From an uncultured Verrucomicrobiales bacterium (GTDB lineage Bacteria > Verrucomicrobiota > Verrucomicrobiia > Verrucomicrobiales > DEV007): 64,000 bases of DNA. Shown in pieces: positions 1 to 9,803 of this stretch; positions within the stretch are counted from its first letter, which is position 1; each line of letters opens with the position of its first letter. The notes beneath the pieces are model-generated. The model was not told the DNA's origin, did no database searches, and was given only the letters and a program-made list of their open reading frames with translations. Location: assembly GCA_943789025.1 (NCBI GenBank), contig CALSSN010000016.1, positions 1 through 64,000 of the forward strand, written 5' to 3'. Made by a program: the position numbers and the translations under genes.

Positions 1-367
1 AAAGCAGCACCAAGCAGGTATGGAGTGGACATCGCTATCAGCGAAAGCGTCTACCAGCACGTCGAATCAGACTTTCGCTGCCGATCGGTCGATCTCGTCC
101 AGGTGATGGGAAAAGATGAGGCGGTTTGCGTCTACACGGTCCTCGGCACCCCGGGCGACACCTTCTCCTCAGGGAATCGAAGCTTACGAGAAAGGGGTTA
201 AGGAATATCGTAACGGCCAGTTCTCTACTGCAAAGAGTGATTTCAACCAGGCCGCAGAAGAAGGCCTTGATGACTACCTGACCCAAACCTATCAAGAGCG
301 ATGTGCAGCTTTGATCGAGTCGCCTCCTGAGGAGTGGAATGGCATTTACGTGATGACCAAAAAGTGA
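1..367 (+). pseudogene. Adenylate/guanylate cyclase, 3' end only, one frameshift
   Basis: Reading from base 1, the first frame gives the end of a class III nucleotide cyclase catalytic domain: YGVDIAISESVYQHV, then VDLVQVMGKDEAVCVYTVLG. This segment is typical of CHASE2-type adenylate cyclases. Around bases 168-178 the coding signal moves to the second frame and continues as GIEAYEKGVKEYRNGQF and a closing EWNGIYVMTKK, also the usual tail of these proteins. The gene therefore runs off the left edge and carries one +1 shift (one extra base). Its expected product makes cAMP or cGMP at the inner membrane. The catalytic metal sites lie outside the window. Neighbours are an outer-membrane barrel and a FecR-domain protein, a pairing seen with CHASE2 cyclases. 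Confidence 0.75.
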
Positions 368-425
368 CTTTTTGCACGGGGGCCCATTTCGCTGAAAAGA
401 GTAAGGGAACTTCTCTATCAGGGAT

Positions 426-454
426 TTGCGTCATACGCTCTAATTCTATATAGT
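426..454 (+). promoter_or_regulatory. Candidate sigma70-type promoter upstream of barrel gene
   Basis: TTGCGT (426-431) and TATAGT (449-454) are separated by 17 bases, in a locally AT-rich stretch between the cyclase stop and the barrel gene. It would leave a 5' leader of about 115 bases. Inference from motif and spacing only. Confidence 0.45.
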
Positions 455-576
455 TTAGATGTATTAATTTCGTAGCCTGATTGCAATCCCCCCCAATGCA
501 GGCTCCATTCCTGCTTTCCGTCTCGCGCACTCACTCCTTGTTAATCAGCAGCTTTCCCCCCCAATCTTCCACTTTG

Positions 577-1576
577 ATGATTCCACGTTTCACGTTTTCT
601 TTGGTGGCCTGCACTACAGGTATCCTCTTTTTCGGGCAAGTCGCGCTCTCCTCCAGTCTGGCACAGACGCGAATCGACCCTGCGCGTGCTGCTGAAGCCG
701 TGCCCACTGCAAGCAGCCTGAGTCACGATGCTTCTTCCATAGCCTCTGCGGCATCCGATGCCGCCGCGGCAGGTCTCGACGAAGAAAACGCCTTCGCTCC
801 GATCACCCCGGGCGACAGCGACATCGGCCAGCAGCTTATCCTCAAACGTGAGGAGAAGAAGCAGCCATTCAACATCGCTCTCGACAGCGGGCTTTTCTGG
901 AGCGATAACGCTGCCAACGTCAGTGCCGGGGAAATTCCCGACTGGTTTACCACCGGAGGTATCACAGGAGCGTGGCAACACCGCCTCCATGCGCGTGTTT
1001 ACGGGGGACGCTTACGTCTCTCAGCACTTCTATCGCTACGACGATCTGGATGTCCTCGACTACGAATCAGGCCAGGCCGGGCTTGGCTGCCTCATCCTCA
1101 TGCCGGAACTTGCAAATTCTATCTGGCATCTCCACTACACCTACCAGCGCATCACCCAGGGGTTGGATGAGCCAGCTGCTTACCAAACACATAATCTGCG
1201 CGGCGGAGTCCAAAAAACTTTCCTCATCGACCGGCTTAACAGTTTTAACACCAGCTTGCTCGCTTCAATCGCGCTTGACGCGGAGCCAGACATCCTTCAG
1301 CGCCATCAGTATTCGTTTCAGGCAGGATACAAATTCAAGATCATGCGTGACCTGATCTTATCGCTCGGCTACCGCTTCGAATACTTCGATTACTTCAACC
1401 TCGCTGGCCGAGAGGATTTCTATCACAGTGTGAGCGGAAACCTTTCGTGGCGGCCACGCAAGTTTCTTGAGCTGTCCGCAAACTACAATTTTGCCGTCAA
1501 TGACAGTAATCTGGATTTCTTTGACTACGAAGCACAACTCGCAGGACCTTCTCTGCGAGTGAGCTTCAAATTTTAA
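577..1576 (+). pseudogene. Outer-membrane beta-barrel protein, one frameshift
   Basis: The ATG at 577 opens a signal peptide (MIPRFTFSLVACTTGILFFG, Ala-rich cleavage region near SLAQ). The mature part has amphipathic, aromatic-rich strands and ends in the classic terminal phenylalanine strand (PSLRVSFKF), as in outer-membrane barrels. The reading frame moves by +1 at the G-run near 1004-1008. Removing one G joins GAWQHRLHARVYG to DAYVSQHFYRYDDLD without a break. The restored protein would be about 332 residues. No specific porin family is recognised; a role as a transporter or surface anchor for the FecR-domain protein next door is a guess. It is broken as written, but no other stop or decay is seen. 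Confidence 0.65.
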
Positions 1577-1604
1577 GCAACATCAATAGCTGCAAGCCAC
1601 CATC

Positions 1605-2435
1605 ATGTTCCTCAAGCGTCTCCAGGTCCCGTTTCTCGCACGCTTCGCCGTCATCGGTGTTATTGTTTTCACTTCCGCTCTTCAGGCGGCCAAATATGAC
1701 AAGGCAGAAGTCACACGTGTCTTCAACGATGTGAAAATCCTCAAGGAAGATACGACCTCAAGGGCGGCCTCTGTCGGAATGCAGGTCAACGCAGTCAGCT
1801 CGGTAGCCACCGGAGCAAACTCGCGCGCCGAACTTCGCTTTCCTGACAAATCCCTCACCCGGTTGGGAGCGAATTCCCGTTTCACATTAATTGGGCAGTC
1901 CCGAACCCTTGAACTGAATAAAGGAGTTCTGCTGCTTCAGGTGCCAAAAAAAATCGGAGGAGCGAAAGTCCGCACTGCTGCGGTAACCGCTGCGGTGACG
2001 GGAACCAGTGTTCTTTTCGAATACCTGCCAGGCGGATTTGTTAAACTCATCGTCGTCGAAGGCAGCGTCGATCTCTTCTTCAACAGCAAACCCAACCAGT
2101 TTTCGACTATCAAAGCAGGTCAGATGATCGTGATGCAGGTCGATGCCAAAGTTATCCCCCAGGCAGTAGACGTCGACCTCGAACTTCTTCTCAAGACCTC
2201 CAAGTTGATCAGTTCAGATGACGAGGAGATGCCGAACCAGAAGGAAGTCACGCAGGCAGTTCAAAGTCAGCAACAGGAACTAAAAAAAGGTGACCTCGTC
2301 CAGACCAACCTGGTCATCCAAGGCCAAGGCACCTTGGTTCAGCTTAATAGCAATACCCGTCTAAATCTCTTCAAGACTGTCCGCATTGTGGACGGAGGAC
2401 GCTCCGGGGGGAGCCCCAGAGACCAAAGGCCCTGA
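1605..2435 (+). CDS. FecR-domain protein, N-terminal readable part of a frameshifted surface protein
   Basis: The protein starts with a signal peptide (residues 1-28) and then carries a FecR domain: VNAVSSVATGANSRAELRF at about residues 60-80, SLTRLGANSRFTL, and VTAAVTGTSVLFEY with VVEGSVDLFF at about 125-165. In this family the domain senses or relays envelope signals, and in FecR-cyclase neighbourhoods it is usually secreted. A linker rich in Gln, Lys and Asp follows. This frame stops at 2435, but the stop lies beyond a G6 run (2406-2411), after which coding continues in the next frame, so 2435 is probably not the true end. It lies 28 bases after the barrel gene and is likely cotranscribed with it. 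Confidence 0.75.
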   Translation: MFLKRLQVPFLARFAVIGVIVFTSALQAAKYDKAEVTRVFNDVKILKEDTTSRAASVGMQVNAVSSVATGANSRAELRFPDKSLTRLGANSRFTLIGQSRTLELNKGVLLLQVPKKIGGAKVRTAAVTAAVTGTSVLFEYLPGGFVKLIVVEGSVDLFFNSKPNQFSTIKAGQMIVMQVDAKVIPQAVDVDLELLLKTSKLISSDDEEMPNQKEVTQAVQSQQQELKKGDLVQTNLVIQGQGTLVQLNSNTRLNLFKTVRIVDGGRSGGSPRDQRP

Positions 2436-3957
2436 ATCTGATCCCGAAAAGAAGTCAGATCCCGAAAAGAAGTCAGATCCGACTCTCCGCTGCAATTGCC
2501 GAAGAAAATCTCCCTGCCTCTTTTCCTGACTCTGTGCTCGACGAGAATTCGCTTATTGTCACGAATCCTAAGATTACGGCATTTGATACAAAGACCGGGG
2601 GGGCCATTACCACCCAAGGACGCCTTTACAATGGCCCGAGCAGCCCATCCGGGCTCTTCCCTGCTTTTGCTTTTGGAAGTGACCGCATTCCCGCTAACCC
2701 CGTCTTTGCCACCCAACTTGAGGAGGCGTCAACCCCTTGGGCAGTTTTCAATTTCGACAGCCTCCTGATCAACGGAACACCCACATTTAGTGTTCCAGAG
2801 GCAAGTGAGGAATTGCCGAATCCCTCGACCAACGTGATCTTAGCATCTCGCAATAGTATCAACCTTATCCCTCCTCCCCCCTGGGAACCCCTCCGTTCTG
2901 GATGTGAGATCAAGCGGGCTCAGTAGCCTCGTCTTTTATGCCGAGGATGGGAGTGTCTCTCTCGGAAAAGACTTTGAAATTCTCGCTGGTGCGCCCTCAG
3001 AAACCCCTTCTGGAGAGGAAGGAGAAGGGACGGGACCCACTGGTCTCCCTTTGGATTCAGGAAACGGTCAAGGACATTTCACTGGTTGCCATGGGTCCAG
3101 AATCGGATGTTTGCATCGAGGGAGACATTGCCATTAATCCCGGAAGACTGCTGGTCAGTGCTGGGCGTGATATACTCATCGGCAACCCTGCCAATACCTC
3201 TCCAACCATGGTTAAAGCGGATAAGATGAGCGCCCGCTCCAACCAGGATGTGAAAAATAAGTAAGGCGGTCGTTGATACAAAATCTCTGGAAATCATTGC
3301 CCAACGTAACATTCATGTGAGTAACAGCAGTCAGCTTGTGGCTCTCGCCACTTTCAATTTCTTTTCGGAGGAGCCAGGGGATCCTGATGCCGGAACACTT
3401 TTTATGCAGGCCCTTGACGGAAGTATCACCGTAATCGGAGACGACGTGAGTGAGGCGCTGCATCTTGAGGCCAGAGACATTCTGATGGAAGCAAGTCAGA
3501 AAATTACCCTGACCGACGTTCGGGCCTCCGCAGACATCTTCCGTGCCCGCGCCTTCGGTCCAGGATGGTGTGCTGGAAATCGGCGGCGGTCGTCTTCGTG
3601 GTGATGATATCCTGCGCCTTTATGCGGAGGGAGGCAATGGCGTGGTCAAGTTCATCGATGACGTCATACTCCAATCAAATAACCGAGTCGAAATTGCTGC
3701 CGGCAAAAGTGTTGAAATCGCAGCAGGCAAGAAAGTTGAAATCCGCAACCATCTGGACGTCTTCACCCCCTCCAGCGGCCGCAATTACAACAAGGCAGGC
3801 TTCGGTCTTTTCAATGGAGAATTCAATCTCCACGAGTGTGAATTCGGGGATAGGCCGGCATTCGATGCAGATCCTGGCACCCATAAGTGCGAACCTCAGA
3901 GCTTCTGAGCCTCAGTCATTCGGTGGTGTGGTATTTCGACCCGGGGGCTTCTGAGTC
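2406..3957 (+). pseudogene. Beta-solenoid-like C-terminal part of the FecR protein, about seven frameshifts
   Basis: Coding character continues after the FecR frame but changes frame at about 2406-2411 (G6), 2476-2492, 2876-2881 (C6), 3040-3065, 3253-3257 (A5), 3561 and 3822. Every change is +1, i.e. one extra base. Joined up, the pieces read as a long secreted repeat protein: GSVSLGKDFEILAG, GDIAINPGRLLVSAGRDILIG, SLEIIAQRNIHVSNSS, VEIAAGKSVEIAAGKKVEI. This resembles the parallel beta-helix of filamentous haemagglutinin-type adhesins. Together with the FecR part the protein would be about 780 residues. Except at the shifts there are no stray stops. It is unclear whether it is a pseudogene or a set of base-calling errors. 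Confidence 0.55.
2440..2475 (+). repeat. 18-bp tandem repeat, two copies
   Basis: gatcccgaaaagaagtca is repeated twice exactly (2440-2457, 2458-2475), followed by a partial third copy. It encodes a charged DPEKKS linker between the FecR domain and the solenoid-like part. Confidence 0.9.
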
Positions 3958-3970
3958 ACTCTGTGGTGTG
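3901..3970 (+). repeat. Imperfect direct repeat at the end of the FecR-linked gene
   Basis: A segment beginning gcttctgag and ending ggtggtgtg occurs at 3901-3930 and in a shortened form at 3947-3970. It spans the likely end of the surface-protein gene and the space before the convergent xylA stop. It may be a local duplication; no function can be assigned. Confidence 0.6.
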
Positions 3971-3977
3971 ATCCGGT

Positions 3978-5282
<1,305 letters not shown>

Positions 5283-5382
5283 GATGGGGAGATCATTACG
5301 AAAATCAGAGCAAACTGCAACCTATCAAGCACACAAAACTTCGGCCACATTCGAGAGAGCATGCTCGGCGCGCTTGGCCTCT

Positions 5383-7290
5383 TTAAGCAGTATCCAACTT
5401 GGCGGTGTCGGTCTCTGCGCGCGCCGGATAGGCCTTGAGAAACCGCCCGAGAGCAGAAACGGTCCAGACCACAGGGTAGATCTCTTCAAAATACCACAGC
5501 TTGGCGAAATAGAAGCCGATCGGCGCGGATGGAAACCGCGTGCCCACAGAAGTCTTTTCGACCAAGCAGTGAGCGCTCCGAAGCAGAGCCTCCCATGGAA
5601 CATCCGCTATTTTCTCTACGCCGATCGCCGAGAGGGCGTCAAGCGCGAGAGCGGTTTCCTCGATTGATGCGTCGCTTGCCGCCACGCCGCCCCAACTGCC
5701 GTCCTGGTGCTGGGCCGAGACCAGCCAGGCGACAGCACGCTCCACCATGCGCTCGGGGAGGACCACTCCTGAGTCGAGCACCGCAAGTGCAAGGAGCACC
5801 TTGGCCGTTCCATACACGGTATTTTCCTCCTCGGTCAGGTGCTGATTCCCGAACCAGAGAGGAGCCCATGATCCGTCCGCCCGCTGCGCGTGTTTCAGAA
5901 ATTTCAAACCCTGCACGGTTGCCCGAGCAATCACTTTTTGCAGGTCCGGAGACAGGAAGGGCAACCACGCGTGCCACGCGCGCAGCGCATGCGCGGTCAG
6001 ATCGGGCGCAGACCGGTCAAAAGGCAGCGCCCCCCAGCCACGGCAGAAGGTCGGCATTCCCCCATCGCGATTCTGGAGGCCGAGCAACCATTGACAACCG
6101 GCTGAGGCCGCGTCAAGCAGATCGCGGTCGGGCGCTGAAGAGTCCTCCTCCGCCAAAGCAAGAAGTGCCAGCAGTGCCCCAGCAGTATCATCCGCGTCGG
6201 GCACCCCGCCGGGGAGATCGGTCCAGGCCCACCCACCCGGTGGCGCATGGGTAAATGGATGCACCTCCTGAAACTGCTGCCTGACGAGCCAGGAACGCAG
6301 GCGATCTCTTCCATCCGCCGCTGGGAATCCACCATCCTTTTCAGCAACCGCAACCGCTTTGATCGCCAAGGTTGTTGCCCAGGTCGCGAGATTGGTATCG
6401 ATCGGCCAGCTTCCATCAGCGCGCACGGAGCGACGGAGGAAGCCGATCCCCGCATCTGCTACCGGGTGCGTTTTTTCCCCTGCAGCAGCGAGAGCAATGG
6501 TTACGAAACTCGTCAACGGGGTGGCTTCGAGAAACCCTCCACCCTGTGGCTGGATCTCCCGAAGCAGCTTAGAAACCCGCGGCCAGGCCCACCGCCGCAC
6601 CCAGGAGAGAGGCGCTGGAGGGGGAGCATGAACAAAGCGTGCGTAACCGATTGCGATCAAAGCAGGAAGGGCATAACTGACCACAGGTAAACGCAAGAAC
6701 GCAAAGCACCACCTCGGCACAGTCGCCAGCTCAAAGGGCAGTGAGAGCACCCGCCGCCAAGCCTTTCGGTCCTCCTCACCTAGCAAGCCACTGAGAGCGC
6801 AGACCATCAGAATTGGCACCGAAAATGTTCGATCCCGACCGTAGCGCTCGGCCACTTTTCGGGCCAGAGTCGCCGGGTGGGTGTCCCCACATACACGAGC
6901 GACCCACTTTTCGGCGAGCTGACACGCCGCCGCCGCTACGGAGTCTCTTCGAGCCATCATGCGTAGGGCCGACCAGCAGATCAGAGTGGTCGAGATGTTC
7001 GAATCACTCAGAATGGTATCCCCCCACCCGCCATCGGCATTCTGGTTCGCGATCAGCCAGCGCTGCCCGTCGGCGATCATCCGACGATCAAGTTCTTCAT
7101 TCCCCGCCAGTTCCAACGCCATCACCGCAGTCGCAGTAGAAAGCGCGCTCGATGAAAGCCGCCCCTCCCAATGCCCGTCTGCGCATCGCGCTCCGAGCAG
7201 TTGCGCCCGCGCCGCCGCCTGGGCAGCACGGATAGGCAGCAAACTCCCGACCGGAACTGCTTCGGCTGCCGCTGCATGCTTCTTTTTCAT
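5383..7290 (-). CDS. shc: Squalene-hopene cyclase family protein
   Basis: Cyclises squalene to hopene/diplopterol at the membrane, giving hopanoids. It has the alpha/alpha-barrel repeats of the family with several QW-type motifs (NQNADGGWGD near residue 90, RADGSWP near 300, LQNRDGGMPTF, AQHQDGSWGG) and the acid motif DxDD as PDADDT at about residue 365, which protonates the substrate. The length of about 635 residues is normal. A TTG codon at 7317 is possible, but the ATG at 7290 has a purine-rich GGAAGATAAGAGAG stretch in front and is preferred. It lies 40 bases behind a prenyltransferase-repeat gene, and the same strand carries a PAP2 phosphatase further upstream. A related cyclase acting on another polyprenyl cannot be excluded. 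Confidence 0.9.
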   Translation of the reverse strand: MKKKHAAAAEAVPVGSLLPIRAAQAAARAQLLGARCADGHWEGRLSSSALSTATAVMALELAGNEELDRRMIADGQRWLIANQNADGGWGDTILSDSNISTTLICWSALRMMARRDSVAAAACQLAEKWVARVCGDTHPATLARKVAERYGRDRTFSVPILMVCALSGLLGEEDRKAWRRVLSLPFELATVPRWCFAFLRLPVVSYALPALIAIGYARFVHAPPPAPLSWVRRWAWPRVSKLLREIQPQGGGFLEATPLTSFVTIALAAAGEKTHPVADAGIGFLRRSVRADGSWPIDTNLATWATTLAIKAVAVAEKDGGFPAADGRDRLRSWLVRQQFQEVHPFTHAPPGGWAWTDLPGGVPDADDTAGALLALLALAEEDSSAPDRDLLDAASAGCQWLLGLQNRDGGMPTFCRGWGALPFDRSAPDLTAHALRAWHAWLPFLSPDLQKVIARATVQGLKFLKHAQRADGSWAPLWFGNQHLTEEENTVYGTAKVLLALAVLDSGVVLPERMVERAVAWLVSAQHQDGSWGGVAASDASIEETALALDALSAIGVEKIADVPWEALLRSAHCLVEKTSVGTRFPSAPIGFYFAKLWYFEEIYPVVWTVSALGRFLKAYPARAETDTAKLDTA

Positions 7291-7330
7291 CAAGTCTCTC
7301 TTATCTTCCGGCGGCAATCATCTTGTTCTA

Positions 7331-8212
7331 TTAAAGCGCAAGGTGCCCGAGAGCGAGGAGACCGTAGTAGGTGTACTCGAGATCCAGCACATCATCCTCC
7401 CACGAGCCATGAAATCCGCCCTCGGCTGTCCAGAGGGTGTCGAGATAGTCCAGACACGGATCCTTGATCTCCTCGAGTGGGCACTGCAGGCCATCCAGAG
7501 CATGCAGCGCCACAGCTGTGGAGAGTAGATCGGGCAAAGGCGCACCTTGAAAGGGCGTAAAACCGCCGCTCTCAGCGTGAAAACACCCGCGCATAAATGC
7601 CACCACGGTCTCCTCAGGGATCAGACCACCGAGATTTCGCAAGACGGCAATGGCTGCGGCACTCGCTGGCACATTGGCCACTGGAATCATGGCGTCATTC
7701 GACCACGCTCCTGACTTTTGGAAAAGGGAGCCAAGACATTCCACCACGCCACCAGCATCCGGAACATCCATCCCGTGATCAGAGTAGGCCCCGTAGGCTA
7801 AAAAACAGGCGTAGGCAGATCCCATCCCCTCCTTCGTCTGGCTGTAGCCACCATCCTGCGATCGAAAAGCCTCGATCTCTGCCAGGATTTCAGGGACCTG
7901 CCCGTGGCGCTGCGGAAAACACGACAAACACCGGGCCAGGCTGCAAAGGTGCACAAAATCGGGCTCACCTGTCGCCTCTTCTTGCTCGAGAAACCTCAGG
8001 GTTTCCTGTGGGAGAGCTGCTTGTAGAGCGGTGAGCGTATCGAGAGCAAACACGGTGTAGTAAAGATCCGGATTCTGGCCCTCTCGGTCGCAAAATCCGC
8101 CCTTCGGATGCTGCTGAGTCCGAACGAAAGTCTCCACAAGCTCGCTCGCCTCCTCACCAAGCAGAGAAGGTGCCAACCGCGCTACCTGCAACATCTCGAG
8201 CCGAAGGCTCAT
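7331..8212 (-). CDS. Prenyltransferase/squalene-oxidase repeat protein
   Basis: A 293-residue all-alpha protein with repeats of the type found in protein prenyltransferase beta subunits and terpene cyclases: PKGGFCDREG near residue 37, SQDGGYSQTKEGMGS near 135, AESGGFTPFQGAP near 225 and AEGGFHGSWEDDVLDLEYTYYGLLALG near the end (DL..TYY positions resemble the zinc and lipid sites of farnesyl/geranylgeranyl transferase beta subunits). No catalytic DxDD motif is seen. Its stop is 40 bases before the cyclase ATG, and its start overlaps the PAP2 stop by four bases (ATGA), so translation is probably coupled. A role as a cyclase partner or isoprenoid-binding protein is inference. Confidence 0.7.
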   Translation of the reverse strand: MSLRLEMLQVARLAPSLLGEEASELVETFVRTQQHPKGGFCDREGQNPDLYYTVFALDTLTALQAALPQETLRFLEQEEATGEPDFVHLCSLARCLSCFPQRHGQVPEILAEIEAFRSQDGGYSQTKEGMGSAYACFLAYGAYSDHGMDVPDAGGVVECLGSLFQKSGAWSNDAMIPVANVPASAAAIAVLRNLGGLIPEETVVAFMRGCFHAESGGFTPFQGAPLPDLLSTAVALHALDGLQCPLEEIKDPCLDYLDTLWTAEGGFHGSWEDDVLDLEYTYYGLLALGHLAL

Positions 8213-9732
8213 GGGTGGAGAACCGGCTCAGATCTCTCATTCTGGATGGATGGATGATCCCCTTCCGTTTCTTGCAGATTTCCCGTCTGCCCGTCCTCCC
8301 GCCTGATACGAAACATCGTGCCCACTGTTTCATTTTTAATCACCAGCTCAGGAATCCCACCTGCCCGCCAGATGCCCGGTGCGTAGTTGCGCAGTAAGCC
8401 TTCAGAACCCTCAGGAGCAATCTCCAAGCCACGGATCTCGAAATCAGGGACGTCCTGTTCAGAGAGCACAAGAAGCACCTCGCTGGGCTTTCCCACGAGC
8501 TTCCAATCGCTTCTTTGTTTCAATTCCGCCGCCCGAGGCAGGAAAAGCGCAACTTCTCCCTCCTCGATCTCGATCTTCAATCTTCTGAGAAGTCCCATCG
8601 GGAGCGTCAACTTCCCGGTCTGCGTGATTTCCGAAAAGAATCCATTCACCTTCTGGAGATGGCTCAGATTCCGCATTTTTTCGCCCGAGTCGTCCTCTTC
8701 TATGGTTTCCTTCCATGTCGCAGCCAAGCGACTCCCCGCGTAGCCAAATGCAGAGGCAGAGGACACCCAACGCACATTTTGGCCTGACCGTACCTCAACC
8801 GCTCCTACTGGAACCTTGAGACTGAATTTAAAGGGAAGCGGGAAAGATGTCGCCTCTTCACTGGGAGAATGGTCATATGTCACCCGATACGGGATGGCGA
8901 GGAGAAAGGCTGCAAAGAAGCCGCAACCGACGATCAGGGCGGTGATTTTAAATCCAGTCGAAAACCGGCTATCTTTCTTTTGATTATTTTTTAAAACATT
9001 AGTCAGAAGCTGTTTGTAAATTTTGTTACGTAAAAACCAGTAAATTGAGGAAGAGGTTAAAGCGACGATTCCCCAGGACCAGACACAGTCACTGGCGAAG
9101 TGTCCTCCCTGAATGATACGGGCGTAGCACGTGAGACTCCCAAAGACCGTCCCCACGACAAACACTCCCCACGCGATTCTCCGGGTTTTTCTTCGTTCAC
9201 GCAGCAGCAGCCAGGTGGAAGCGAGAACAAAAACGGCACTTGCATGACCGCAAGGGAATGATTTTCCGCGCGAGCTGGTATCAATGCGTAAAATCGGCTC
9301 GAAGGCATATTTCCCCCCGAATTCTTCGATGGATCTGGGTCGCGGACGGTTCCAGTGATCCTTGAGGATGGCATTGGTGATCAATCCCGGGCCGACAGCA
9401 ACCACCACGAGGAAAAAGACGGCTGGGGCGCGGAGGCGGTGCAGGCGCTTCAGCAAGTAGCTGAGGGGGAGGATCACGATCGCAGCGAAGGTCAGTAATG
9501 CGGTGGGAATGACGCCGTGATCGTAGAGAGCTCTCCATGGCTGGGCGTCTTCACGCCAGCCGTCACTTTCCGAAAAATGAGGTATGAGCACCGCCAGGTC
9601 GCGTTCTCCACTCCAGAAAAAAGCCGTTCCGAGCACCAGAACGAGCCCGGGCAGCGCAAAATCGATCCACCACCACCTGCGGAGACCCCCGTCTTCCTCA
9701 TGAACTGGTTTCTGCACATCTTCAGCCGTCAT
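8209..9732 (-). CDS. PAP2-family membrane phosphatase with beta-rich C-terminal domain
   Basis: Residues 1-240 hold about six membrane segments and the PAP2 phosphatase signature: KDHWNRPRPR (about 128), SFPCGHASAVF (about 160; most relatives have PSGH) and the catalytic histidine region RIIQGGHFASD (about 205). Such enzymes remove phosphate from undecaprenyl or other isoprenoid/lipid diphosphates on the outer face of the membrane. After another transmembrane helix near 260, about 230 residues are beta-rich (LKVPVGAVEVRSGQNV, LKIEIEEGEVALFLP), resembling the DUF4097-type toastrack fold; this part is unassigned. The gene is first in the run leading to the cyclase and overlaps the next gene by four bases. 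An isoprenoid diphosphate substrate is inferred from context. Confidence 0.8.
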   Translation of the reverse strand: MTAEDVQKPVHEEDGGLRRWWWIDFALPGLVLVLGTAFFWSGERDLAVLIPHFSESDGWREDAQPWRALYDHGVIPTALLTFAAIVILPLSYLLKRLHRLRAPAVFFLVVVAVGPGLITNAILKDHWNRPRPRSIEEFGGKYAFEPILRIDTSSRGKSFPCGHASAVFVLASTWLLLRERRKTRRIAWGVFVVGTVFGSLTCYARIIQGGHFASDCVWSWGIVALTSSSIYWFLRNKIYKQLLTNVLKNNQKKDSRFSTGFKITALIVGCGFFAAFLLAIPYRVTYDHSPSEEATSFPLPFKFSLKVPVGAVEVRSGQNVRWVSSASAFGYAGSRLAATWKETIEEDDSGEKMRNLSHLQKVNGFFSEITQTGKLTLPMGLLRRLKIEIEEGEVALFLPRAAELKQRSDWKLVGKPSEVLLVLSEQDVPDFEIRGLEIAPEGSEGLLRNYAPGIWRAGGIPELVIKNETVGTMFRIRREDGQTGNLQETEGDHPSIQNERSEPVLHP

Positions 9733-9803
9733 CGCCCCGAACCTAGCCTTGCCTGTGAGCGTCGCAACTTCTCACATGACACAATGCTGCCTGCAGGTAA
9801 TGC

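Noticed and set aside
1004-3257. Homopolymer runs as phase-variation switches in surface genes
   Set aside because: The runs are only 4-6 bases, shorter than typical switching tracts, and one gene has seven shifts, which cannot be toggled together. Sequence error or decay is simpler.
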